This document shows, one piece after another, positions 48,921 to 59,544 of a DNA stretch of 64,000 nt (within the stretch, counting starts at the first letter, position 1; every line of letters begins with the position of its first letter). A program made the position numbers and the translations under genes. The notes beneath the pieces are model-generated. The model did no database searches, was not told the DNA's origin, and saw nothing but the letters and a program-made list of their open reading frames with translations. The DNA is from Loxodes magnus (Eukaryota > Ciliophora > Karyorelictea > Loxodida > Loxodidae), in assembly GCA_946699065.1 (NCBI GenBank), contig CAMPDV010000006.1, forward strand, positions 806,001 to 870,000, in the 5' to 3' direction.

Positions 48921-50276
48921 ATGGATGAAAATGTAGCTTAACAATAGGTTGATTAAATTTATAAGAGTCTTTTTAAACTTTACTAAGGAGATACAATACC
49001 TTTTATATATTTTTTTGTTATTATTGCATTATTTCTTATAGACTGCTTTTTATTTCGTAGACGAACTTTAAAGGCATATATCATACTTTGCTTTTATGAA
49101 TTTACTATTTTATGATTTACTAATTCACTATGATATAGATTGATAAATAATAACTAAGAAGAACATTATAGTGAAGCTATTGAAATATTATAACAATAAT
49201 AGATACAATTTCTAAATAAATAACTAGTCACTATTAGCTATTTTGATTTGCTTAAGGTATATCTATACAATGCTTGGAATCTAATATCTGAAACTATCAT
49301 TGTTTTCGTTAGTCTTAGTTGCTATTTTAAGCTTGCAAGATAAGCATAACTGCATGATAGATATAATTTTCATTTTATGAAGTTATTAGGTTATTTTACC
49401 TTTTTAGCTATAATTGTAATTAATTGACCTACTTGAACGACTTATTTATTCGGTTGAACAATTAGTTACTAAACAGAAGATTCCTATAACAAAACTAGTC
49501 AATTATTGAAACAGGAAGAATAATAAATTTAGACTGAATACTTAGAATATAAAGATTTTTCCGATGAAGACTGAAATAAAATTTACATTTAAATAGGAAT
49601 ATTAGTTTTAATGAATAACTGTTGCTGCTTTTGAAACTTAATTTGAAGCAGAAAACTTTCCTACGAAAGAAGAGAACAACTTGAAATAATTTGACTTTAG
49701 TGAAATTGCTTTTAATGCTTGTGCTTTACTTTAATATTAATAATATTCTTTGTAAATTGTGTTTATTGGGAAGCTAAAGGAATGAAAATTTTATAGAATT
49801 CTTATTGAGTTATAATTAGCATTTTAATCTAGTCCCGTGAAATTATATAGTTAGTGTTCCAGTTTTTCATAGTAGTATTTGCAGGAATATTGCTTCATTA
49901 GATATAAATTGATATACAATCAAACCAAATAAAAAAAGGCTAAAAAAGGTAAGAAATTAGTGTAATATAAGTATATAACTTATGAAGCTGCTTTTTGATG
50001 GCAATTATAATATTATGCTTGTATTTATGAGCTTAGTTCTTTATAATGTTTTTTAATTATACTTTTATAATTATTCATGGATCTTTGATAGCTATTTCTT
50101 TTGGGTTAAATTAGTAGTTAAAATATCCTTCGGTTAAAGATAACAAAAAAAAGAAAATAATTAGATACTTAGACTCAGACACCTCAGAGATATCAAGAAC
50201 ATTTTCAATTTGAATCGGTTTGTTGATAATGGTAGGGCTAATTAACTGGCTTGAGATAAATTAATAGGAAAATTGA
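48921..50276 (+). CDS. Multi-pass membrane protein, paralogue D
   Basis: The fourth member; 451 residues, the same length as paralogue A. It has EDWNKIYIQIGILVLMN, NCCCFWNLIWSRKLSYERR, FNYTFIIIHGSLIAISFGL followed by LKYPSVKDN, and IWIGLLIMVGLINWLEI at the C-terminus. About fourteen Trp codons are TGA against three TGG, including the dense run NWPTWTTYLFGW. The last codons are LEIN TAA TAG GAA AAT TGA, so it could stop three codons earlier if TAA terminates, as in B and C. The divergent arrangement with C (starts 3.6 kb apart) mirrors duplication followed by inversion. Confidence 0.72.
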
Positions 50277-52688
50277 TATAATAACTATTTGAAAATAATA
50301 CACTAAATTACCTTTGCTTTATACTATTATCTTTTTCTATTATTATTATGATTCAAGTTAAAAATCCTTTATTTTTCATTGCTATTAAATCTTATTATAA
50401 AAGGAAGAAAGCTATTTTTTAATTTATAAGGCAATTAATCTGAGCTAGTAAAAACACTATCTTACAAGTTAAAAATAAAAAAGTTTATAAATATTAAAAT
50501 AATAATTATTTCATTGTTTACTAATAAATTATGCAATTAATTGATTATTAAAAGTAAATATAAAAAGATAAAAGTTTTATTCCTTTTTTCTATAATTTAA
50601 GAGATTAATTATGAAGCTTTTAGGAAATTGCTAAAATTTAAAATATTTCTTCATTTTAGCTTTAATATACCTTTCTCAATAATAGTAACAGCTTTCTATT
50701 TTTAAGCTTATTTTAGTTAAAAATATTGCTTTGCTATTTTAGTTAAATAAATAGGAGAGTAAATGTATATAACTAGATGTAAAAAGTGTTAATTTTAATA
50801 TTATTCTTATTATTTTTATTGTTTAATCCTGTAAATTTAAATCATTAGATATTTAGTCAACCTATTTAAATTGAACAGAGCGAACACTCTCAGTGAATAA
50901 AAGAGTATCAAGTTTTTAGGATGACGAATGCATTTGTATATTGAATGGCTTTGAGGTAACAAACATTTATCGTTTAATAATATTGTTATTAAATTAGAAA
51001 TTAATTAGATCTAATGAAAAGAGATAATTTCACATAATTTGAATTATATATCTAATAAATATTATATTGTTAGCATCGAGATCCTCATTATGAGCTTATC
51101 TATATAAAGCAACTAAAATAAAATAATTATGAGATATGAAAATTTTGATTTATAAAGATTCGTATAAAGTAAATATAAAGAAAAATAATTTATCCTTTAT
51201 ATCTAAGAGATTAAGGATTTTATGACTAAATGTTTATTAAAGCAAGATAGAAGTTCAATTAAAAGTTTCTTATTGTAAATTTTTAAATAATTGTTTGCTA
51301 AAATTACTTACTTAGTTATTTGTATTTATTAATGCTATTCTTATTATTTTTAAATTAACAAATCATATATCATATTTTTATTTGAAACAACTAAATTAGC
51401 AAGAGTCTCATTAGCTAATGCCATATGTGAAAAATTTAAAAAATATCCAAAAAATGATTTGAATTCAAAGAAAGTATAATATTTTTAAATTTGATAAGAT
51501 TGGTTACAATAAAAAAATATTGATGATATCTCTCAAGCACTTATAAATTTACACTTAATTGCATATAATAAATAATTATGATCTTACCTAAAATATTTAT
51601 AAGCTTTTTTCTATTTTTGATATGAGATTTTATCTAGAGAATACTTCATAAAAAAATAGTGTACTAGATAAAAATAAATTATATCAATTAATTTTTTTAA
51701 TTTAATCAAAATAAAAAATTATATTTATACTTAGTAGAATTTACTCTGCTTTCATTAAAATAATTTTATTTACATTTATAGAAAACGATGAGAGAATCTT
51801 TACTTCAATCTATATTTCCTTTAGATTCTAGCAATATGGATAACAAAAATTGCTTCTAATTTTCTATCTTGAAGGCTAAAAAAGTAGCTTTTGCAAATTT
51901 AAAATAAATTTAATAATTTAAATTTAAACTTTTTGGTTGCTTAGTTGTAAAAATAAAAATTAGAAATAATTATTTTTCCTAAATTAAAAAAAGCAAATTA
52001 TGAGTATAATTATAAGCATCTAAATTTAATCATTAATTACTTATTATTACTATAAAATATTTTCATTCACTTCCAATTTACATCCACTTCTACACTTAGC
52101 TGTATATCTTATTAATTAAGCAAAGCTTTATTTATTCCATTTTCTATTAGAGAATGTTTAATTAGTTGCAATTTAGCTTTCTTTAATATATCTATAATTA
52201 AGTAAATACCATAATAAAAGTCTTTTAATAAAATTTAACTTTTATAGTAAATAAGTCTAGTTATTATTCTTAATCCCTTCATTAGAATATATTAGAATAT
52301 TCACTTACATCAATAGTTATTAATATAAAAGGAACTAATAATAATAAATCAAAAATTTATAGATAGTTTAGATATGCAAATTGGACTAGTACATTCAATG
52401 CATTTAACTTTAGCAATTTATAATTTTATTTTAGTTTAGTTTTATATTTTAGATCTGATTAGATATGAATTAACTTTTTCTACTCTGAAGCTTTAATAAA
52501 AGTGAAATTAAGTATTAGTTGACACTCTTAGAGTGCAAGTATATTAATAAAAACTATAAAGCTTTGCTTCAATTAGTTAATTAAAAAATATAACATAATT
52601 GATATCTCTCTAAACATGATGACTTAATTATTATTTTTATTGTTTTAGTTTAAACTAAACATTTATAAAAGTATCTATGATCACTTAC
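50277..52688. other. AT-rich convergent region
   Basis: About 2.4 kb between the ends of paralogue D and the alpha-tubulin gene. A long weakly open frame follows paralogue D, but its composition is noncoding-like. No RNA gene or repeat is noticed. Confidence 0.4.
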
Positions 52689-53975
52689 TCAAATAGGACA
52701 AAATTCTTCGTAATCCTTTTCTAGACATGCTAAATTTTCTCTGTTTTCTGTAAAAAATCCTTCACTTAAGCCTTCTCCAACATATCAATGAACGAAAGCT
52801 CTCTTTGCATAAATTCTATCAAACTATCATGTAATATTTTAAAAAACTTTTTGTATAGAAGTACTATTAAAAGTAGCACATATCTACTTTGATGTTTAAG
52901 CTATAATACTATTAGGCAGTTATTTAGGAACGTTCCTTATTAAACTAATTCTTGTTCCTTTATATGTTTTATTTTTAGTCTATAGGGACAGAAATTCTTC
53001 AACTTCAAAGACATTCTATTTTAGATCTTAAATGGAAAAATTTCCTCTAAAAACAAAATCGGAGGCAATATGTTATCCCTCATTCAAGTCTATAGAAAGT
53101 GTATTACTTTACTTTTCGAATACATTTTCAAATATTTCTTCAGAAGAAAGAGAATCTCTCATTTCATGGTTCATAATTGGAGATATAGAATTAGAAACAA
53201 AATGGATTCTTGGGTAGGGTATTAAGTTAGTACCCAATTGTGTTAGATCAATTGCTTATTAAAATCGAGAGTTTGAAGTTACACCCGAATATACTTATGC
53301 AATTACTCTATTTATATCAGTATAGTTTGGATTTTCTATTTACAAATTTTATGCACAGATATTGTATAAGGATTAATTATCAAAGCAAAACACTAAATCT
53401 GAAAATTCAATGAGGGAATTAATACATTGAACGGCATTTAAAGGTTCAACAACAGAACTCGACATCTTTTAAGAGGGTAATATAGAGAAATTCAATTTCA
53501 TCAACCTTTTTCCAAATAAAACTGAGGCCCTTTCATATAATAAATCACCTAACCCAGATCCAGTTCCTCCATTAATAGAATGAGTCATAATAAATCCGGA
53601 GCATTAATCACTCTTCTCTATCTCTTTTCTAATCTAATCAAGAATTTAGTCACTTATTTCGTTTCCAATTGTATACTTTCCTCTTATATAATTATTCGAT
53701 GCATCTTCCTTTCCATAGATAAAATTTTCTTAATTAAAAATTTATTTCTATTAACTATTTTTAACAGACTCAATTACTGAATTTTCAAGATCAGCAAAAA
53801 TAGCCCTAGGCACATATCTTCCGTCTTTAAATTCATTAAACATAGTTTTTGAGGACAAATCTCCTTATTTTTAGCCGTCAAGAGAAATTTAATGTTCTGC
53901 ACATATTTATTCTCATATTGCAGAGCCTATCTATATTCCAGCTTAACCAATATGTAAATTAATAATCTCTCCCAT
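52689..53975 (-). CDS. Divergent alpha-tubulin
   Basis: A microtubule subunit of 428 residues (the usual length is about 450) in one exon. Alpha-tubulin character is clear from [17 protein letters not shown], the [10 protein letters not shown] loop, [18 protein letters not shown] and CLEKDYEEF. Departures: the tubulin signature reads INGGTGSG instead of FGGGTGSG; the segment DLTEFQTN, which holds catalytic Glu254, reads DLTQLGTN, with Gln at residue 246 (codon 53238-53240); the K40 region is altered; and the chain ends FCPI with no acidic, tyrosinated tail. Two invariant Trp positions, in SAIWEQ (53923-53925) and FVHWYV (52785-52787), are TGA. It is probably a specialised isotype of a particular microtubule array rather than the main cytoskeletal alpha-tubulin. 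It lies convergent to paralogue D. Confidence 0.9.
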
Positions 53976-54698
53976 TTTTAAAATACATTCCGATAATTAG
54001 ACATAATAGAAGTTGTTAAAAGATCATAATTCAATTGCTTGCTGTAACTGCTTTTCTATATCAATAAATTTTCTAAACACATTGATAAGTTCTTAAATTA
54101 CTTTTCATAATAGAATTCTACATCATAATAATGCTTTTATCTTTAAAAGCTTTTCATTAAAGGACATCCATTAAACATTACTTAATTAGTTCTAATTAGC
54201 ATTTAACTTATATGTTATTTTCCTCATTTTTATTACGAGTTTGTTCTTTTTATTTTACTCTTTAAAATACAAAAGAGAAGCAAGATAGATGAATAGTGCA
54301 GTTATTATGGATTTACTAAAATAAAGATAGATAATTAATAGCCTTGCCATATTATATAAGTTGTTTTGTTTAGTATAGCATAATAAAATACTACTACCTT
54401 AGTGAATTTCTTATGTAAAATTAATAATAATCAGTAAGAAGCAAAGCAAGCAACTACTTATCAAAGCTTAAATAAATATAAATTTGCTTATTATTAATAA
54501 AAAACTAACTGAAGTTAAATTTATAGAATATGGATTTTAATAAGATGCTAGAGATAATTTATTATTTAGCCTAATTTTATATATCAAATATAAATTCTAT
54601 ATATACTAGCATAATAAGATATGAGACTAAAAGCTAGATGATAGCTTTTTAAAGTTTGGCTATAAGTTTAAAAATTAATTTAAATGTATTTAATGAAT
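53976..54698. other. Spacer between tubulin and DNA polymerase genes
   Basis: About 0.7 kb upstream of the tubulin start and downstream of the polymerase stop. It contains the tubulin promoter by position; no element is recognisable. Confidence 0.45.
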
Positions 54699-57196
54699 TC
54701 ACTTAGCTTGGTACCAATTATCTACTATTTTTGCATCTACTTGTAAGTTGATAAGCAATGGATTATCTATTGGATTTTCCATTATTTCTTTTATTCTCAA
54801 AAGAGCTTACTATGCATTTTCTTCAGGACCTTCTAGAATAACTTCATCATGTATTTGAAGAATGATATCGAATTTTAGTTCATTTTTTAAATATTAATCA
54901 AAATGCAGCTTGACCATTGCTGCTAAAACCAGATCAGCAGCACTACCTTAAATTGGTGTATTTATTGCTGCTCTTAATGCATGAGCACGCTACAAAACCA
55001 ATAAAGAGGCTAGATTTCTATATCTACCTAATAAAGTCCTTGTATAACCTTTATTAGTTGCTATTCCTTCGACAGCTTCTTGTCATTTTTTAACTTCAAA
55101 TCTATCAGCATACCACAGTTTTAAAAATTTATTTGCTTCTTCAATAGAACATTTTCAGTCTTTTGCAAAGCCTACTGATGTTTTTCCATACGCTATAGAA
55201 AAATTTAAGTTTTTTGCTTTTTTTCTTTCTACTAAAAATTTATCCTGACTTTAATACTTACTTTTAGAAGTGGTACTGGAGGATCTCCTTTTTCAAAATT
55301 TCACTCTAGAAGAACAGTTCCTTCTTTTACTGCTTAAGCTACATCCGGAAAAATCATCTATATAATTAATTACCATAGCTGTTCTTGAATGAAAATCTCC
55401 TCCTTCTTTAAAAGCATCAATCATACTCTTGCACTTTGTTATATGAGCCAAGACCCTCAACTCAAGTTAGCCATAATCAGCCACTACTAATTTATTTCCT
55501 TTAGCAGCTCTAAAAGCTTTTCTGAGTTTGAAAATATCCTAATATCAATACTTACCTTATCTAAAGCTGGTTAATTCAAAAGATTAGGCTTTCTAGCGCT
55601 TAGTCTACCCGTTTCAGTATTGAGATTTATTGAGCAATGAATTCTATTATTTTGTTCTAATAACTAAATAAGAGGAATGATAAAACTTTTTAATAAGGAG
55701 CCTGCTTTTTTGTATTATAAGAAAGATTCTAATGCTAAGCAAGCATCTTTTGCATCTTCTTCAGAAAATCCTTTTTTGATAAATTATTAATAAGCTAAGC
55801 CAAATTGATTCTCTGAGGGATTATTTCCACATAGTTTTCTAAATGTTTTATCATCTACTTAAGCTGTTCCTTATCTAGTAAAAGAGATAGGATTAAGTCC
55901 AAATCCTTTTATCTAAAGTTTGATAACTCTAGGTTGTAATTAAGGTCAATGAGGGTTTTATATAATAAATTCTTTAACTTCTGGTATTTCTTTTTCACTT
56001 TCACTAAAATAACTTTAGTCCATTTTAGTTTCTTAGTAAGGCTTTCTTTTTGGTTTAGCTTTTAAATTGAACTCTTCTTGTGCTTCTTCTTCATAAAAGT
56101 CATCATGAAAAAAATTTTCATCTAAGTTATCATCTTCATTTTATTTCCCTCTCTTATAAGGAGCGAATAAAAGTTATTGCATTTAAGCTGAACTATCAGG
56201 ATTAAAGAAGTTTAGCTCAGGTCTTATTCTAAGCAATCATGAGATGAATTTATTGAAGTTCATCTCTTTCTATTACTCTGCTTTTATTTTAATTTCCTAA
56301 AGAGTTTATAAATCAACTAAAACTCCTTTTCTTTCCATGTCTGTAAGAATTTCTCCAATTGGTAGCCAATATTTACAGTAAAACTATCAAAGGCTTTATA
56401 AGTTTTCAGCCTTTACTTCGAATTTCGATAACTCATATTTTAAAGCTTCATATAAGTAAAATGTAACCTCAGCATCTTAAGTAGCATAATAAACTCATCG
56501 TTAGGCATACTCTGGTAACGTATGTAGATCAATTGTTTCTGGAGTAAAAGTCATCTAACTCAATCTACCTGATTTCAGTTTTATCTATTCACGAAAAGTT
56601 TCATTTATTGATGTTTTTTCTAGTAATAATTGAGTCAAATTATTTTATAAACCTTTAGTTTCTTAAGATTAGTTAAGTTGTATTTTATCAATAATTGTTT
56701 ATCTTATTTTTTAGATGGCCTCTTACCACTGCTTAGAGCAATTTTCTAAAGAGTAGTTGAATAAAGCTGTGTTACATAATCTAGCCATATGAAGAGTATC
56801 ACCTCCAAATCCTTAGACATTAATTCCCTCATTATAAAAAATATGCCTGTCAAACCCATAGTTATGTCATACTTTGAAAATGTTTTAATCTTCAAAGTAG
56901 TTCTTAAATGCTTTAATTACATCCTAAGCATCTTGAAAATTGTCCACAAACAGTCTAGGTCCATTACCAAAATTAACTTCAGGACCAATAAATGCAGTTG
57001 CGCATAACATGTTACCAATTCCACTTGCAGGATTTTATTCCTAAACATTAATTCCATAAGTTTCAGTATCCCATGCATGAACTCTATCTTTATTTTTATA
57101 AAGGATATCTATAACTTTTTATGCTTGTAGCTTATCTCTAACTATAGTTACGCCTTCTATTCTTAATCTCTATATAGCTCTGTTTATATTCTACAT
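54699..57196 (-). CDS. Family A DNA polymerase with 3'-5' exonuclease, organellar (POP) type
   Basis: Most likely replicates the mitochondrial genome. Removing introns at 55539-55555 (17 nt), 55358-55373 (16 nt) and 55245-55261 (17 nt) gives 815 residues. Exonuclease motifs are WDTETYG, HNYGFDRHIF and YYATQDAEVTFYLYE. Polymerase motif A is VVADYGQLELRVLAHI, motif B is RKKAKNLNFSIAYGKTSVGF, and NTPIQGSAADLVLAAM is followed by motif C, LQIHDEVILEG. There is no 5'-3' exonuclease domain, as expected of organellar enzymes. An unusual acidic then basic insert (DDNLDENFFHDDFYEEEAQE, then KPKRKP) lies between exonuclease and polymerase. The chosen start is MQNINRAIQRLRIEG; the frame stays open upstream without TGA into the RING/PHD gene, so the true N-terminus and any mitochondrial presequence are uncertain. 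At least five Trp are TGA. Confidence 0.9.
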
Positions 57197-57418
57197 GCCT
57201 TTCTTAATTTAAACTTTAATTAAAGTGAAATCCTTTTTACTAACTATTTTATAAATTGTATAAATCTACAACTATTTTATATTTTAACATGCTAGAATTA
57301 ATAGATTTTAATATAATATAAATAGTAATTAATAACAATACATCACATTAATGTTACTTCCTGAAATATTTTCTTAATGTTAAAGAATTTATAAATTTTT
57401 ATTACTCTAATTTGCCTT

Positions 57419-58774
57419 TTATTTAATAAGCTCATAAATTAGTGCATCAGTTTAGGAGTCTTCGTATTAGTCTTGTGAAGAGTCTTCGATTGTTTTATCT
57501 TTTATTTTAGCTATATTACTTACCATAGTATTCTAGTTACTTATATTATACATATCGATTGTAGATAAAACTGCTTATAATTAGGGATTTACTTGCTTTA
57601 AGTTGTTCTATGTTTGAGATATTTTTTAATGTGAATGCACATTAAAATCTGATAAGAAATTGAGATTATTTTGCGTTTATTTAATTTAATCGCATTTTTA
57701 GTTCAATGAAAAATCCAATTCTTCATCCTCATAATCTTATTCTACTTCCATTTAATTACTCTGCTCTTTTATGGATTATATTGGTGGTAAACTAGAATTG
57801 CTAGGATTTGACAAATGTTCTTGGTTCTTTTATTGTTCATTTTATTTTATTTTTTAATAATTTTCAACTAACAAGTTAAATTCTTCGTCTTCTTCCTCCC
57901 AAGAATTTACCTCTTCAACTTATTAACTAGATTGTAAAGGAGATATTTAGGTTATTTCTTATAAAGGATTTCTAATACTTTAAATTCTTTCATTTTGTCT
58001 TTATGCAGAGGTAGAAAATGTATTAATTTTAGCGTTACTCGTAGAATTATTTTAGTCTTAAGAAGATAATGAAGTTTGGCTATTTTAATTTAAACTAATT
58101 TGAGAACTCTTTTAACTTAAATTACTTTAAGTGGAATTTTGGCTTTCAGATAATGATTAACTTTCTGAAGATTGTCTTTGAAGTTAGATTCTTACTCTAT
58201 AAATTTATCTTCTAACTATTCTTCTACCTCTATTTTATTAGGCATTTATAATTCTACCAATTGCGTTTTATTATTCTTTCTATATTCTTTAATTCATGTT
58301 TCTTATACAATTCCTACAAAATCAATGCTATAACTCTGGAAATCCATTATATTATAGGCAGAAAGTATGATAACCATCATCACAGTTATCACATAGAATC
58401 ATTTTTTCTTCTTCATCATCAGCGCCACAAATTTAGCATCTAGTTGTATCAATTTATCTCAAATATTCTCAATCTTAAGATGTCATTTATTAATTCAGCT
58501 ATAGCTGATTCTATTCTACATGGATTTGTCTACTTTTCCTACTAACCTACTAACTAACTGTTTCAGTAAGACTTAGCTTCACAATACAATTAAACCTAAC
58601 TTTACACAAGGGACATGTATTAGAATTTTTAGCTCAGTTTACAATACATTCCAAGCAGAAATCAGAATGTCTGCAAGTTTACAAATATCCTCTTACAGTA
58701 CTAGGCTCCATCTAGTACTAGCAAATAACACACTTATCAAAAATATCCGAACAGTCAGAAAATCGCGGCAACAT
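57419..58774 (-). CDS. RING finger plus PHD finger protein
   Basis: Probably an E3 ubiquitin ligase acting on chromatin, like PHRF1-type RING-PHD proteins. The 451-residue frame starts MLPRFSDCSD. It has a RING finger (CVICQYQ, then CRHSDFCLECIVNW and CPLCKVRF) followed by a PHD finger (CQICGADDEEEKMILCDNCD, then YHTFCL and HWFCRNC). The remaining 250 residues are Gln/Ser/Asn-rich with an acidic patch (WEEEDEEF). The PHD tryptophan in HWFC, invariant in PHD fingers, is TGA (58322-58324). No in-frame TGA occurs between the PHD finger and the downstream polymerase gene, so a stop at TAA (57419-57421), after YELIK, is proposed. Otherwise the two genes would form one reading frame. Confidence 0.8.
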
Positions 58775-59208
58775 TAGTAGTATAATTAAAAAATGAACGA
58801 AAGGAAATTTGAAATTAGATAAAAAGACTAAAATATAATGTTAAGAAATTTAGTTATTTAAATAACTTGATTAATTTAAAATATCAGAAAGATACGCATT
58901 TAAAAATGAACGCTAAAATATTTAAAAGTATATAAACTTTAGATTTACATAATAATACTTTTTTACTATTTTATGTTATTAACAACCAAGTTTAAGTCTA
59001 TATTGAATGCTTCTTTAAAAGCAATGATTTTGCTTTTAAGCGTTCTTTTGATTTTATTTTTCTGGAAGATATAAAAAAATTATCTTTGGCTATTTCTATT
59101 CAGTTTTGATGTTTGTGTCTAGAAATAAGAAGTTAATCTAAGGATACATTACCAAGAATAAGAAATTGGATAATAATTGAAATTAAATTTGCTTCATATT
59201 AACATATG
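58775..59208. other. Short spacer
   Basis: About 430 bases upstream of the RING/PHD gene and downstream of the small Cys-motif gene. Nothing beyond AT-rich sequence is seen. Confidence 0.45.
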
Positions 59209-59544
59209 TCAATTGCTTTTATTCTTCCTACAGTTGTAGTATAAAGCCAGATAACACTTCTAACAAACTCCTTTAGCGTAATTTATTAACTTCACATGTT
59301 CACAATTTCATGCTAGCTTCTTAGTTCTCTTTGTCTTTTTCTATCTCTTACCTGAACTATAATTAAATGGAATTGTAATATATTTCACTTCATTTCCTTG
59401 TTTTATCGAAATTTTGTTTGTCATAATCTCCTAAGGGACAGGAAGAACTTTAGAGTGAGGCCAGTCAGTCGCGAATTCAAGTGTTTGGTTTTCAGGAAGA
59501 AGAGAAGGCATTCCAGTAAATATCGATTGAGATATTTCTTTCAT
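59209..59544 (-). CDS. Small protein with YAKGxCxxCY motif
   Basis: A 111-residue frame from MKEISQSIFTGMPSLLPENQ to TGA at 59209-59211. Its C-terminal part, NCEHVKLINYAKGVCQKCYL followed by YYNCRKNK, matches a short Cys/His motif (CxH..YAKGxCxxCY..xxR.K) found, from memory, in many uncharacterised ciliate and apicomplexan proteins, where it is usually repeated. Preceding it is a basic patch (GKRQKKTKRTKK). One internal TGA gives LAWNCEH. Zinc binding by the Cys/His residues and a nuclear role are inferences. The frame shows no second motif copy, so the protein may be a short family member. Confidence 0.6.

Noticed and set aside
53032-53217. Plus-strand ATG frame inside the tubulin gene
   Set aside because: It is the antisense of well-conserved alpha-tubulin sequence.
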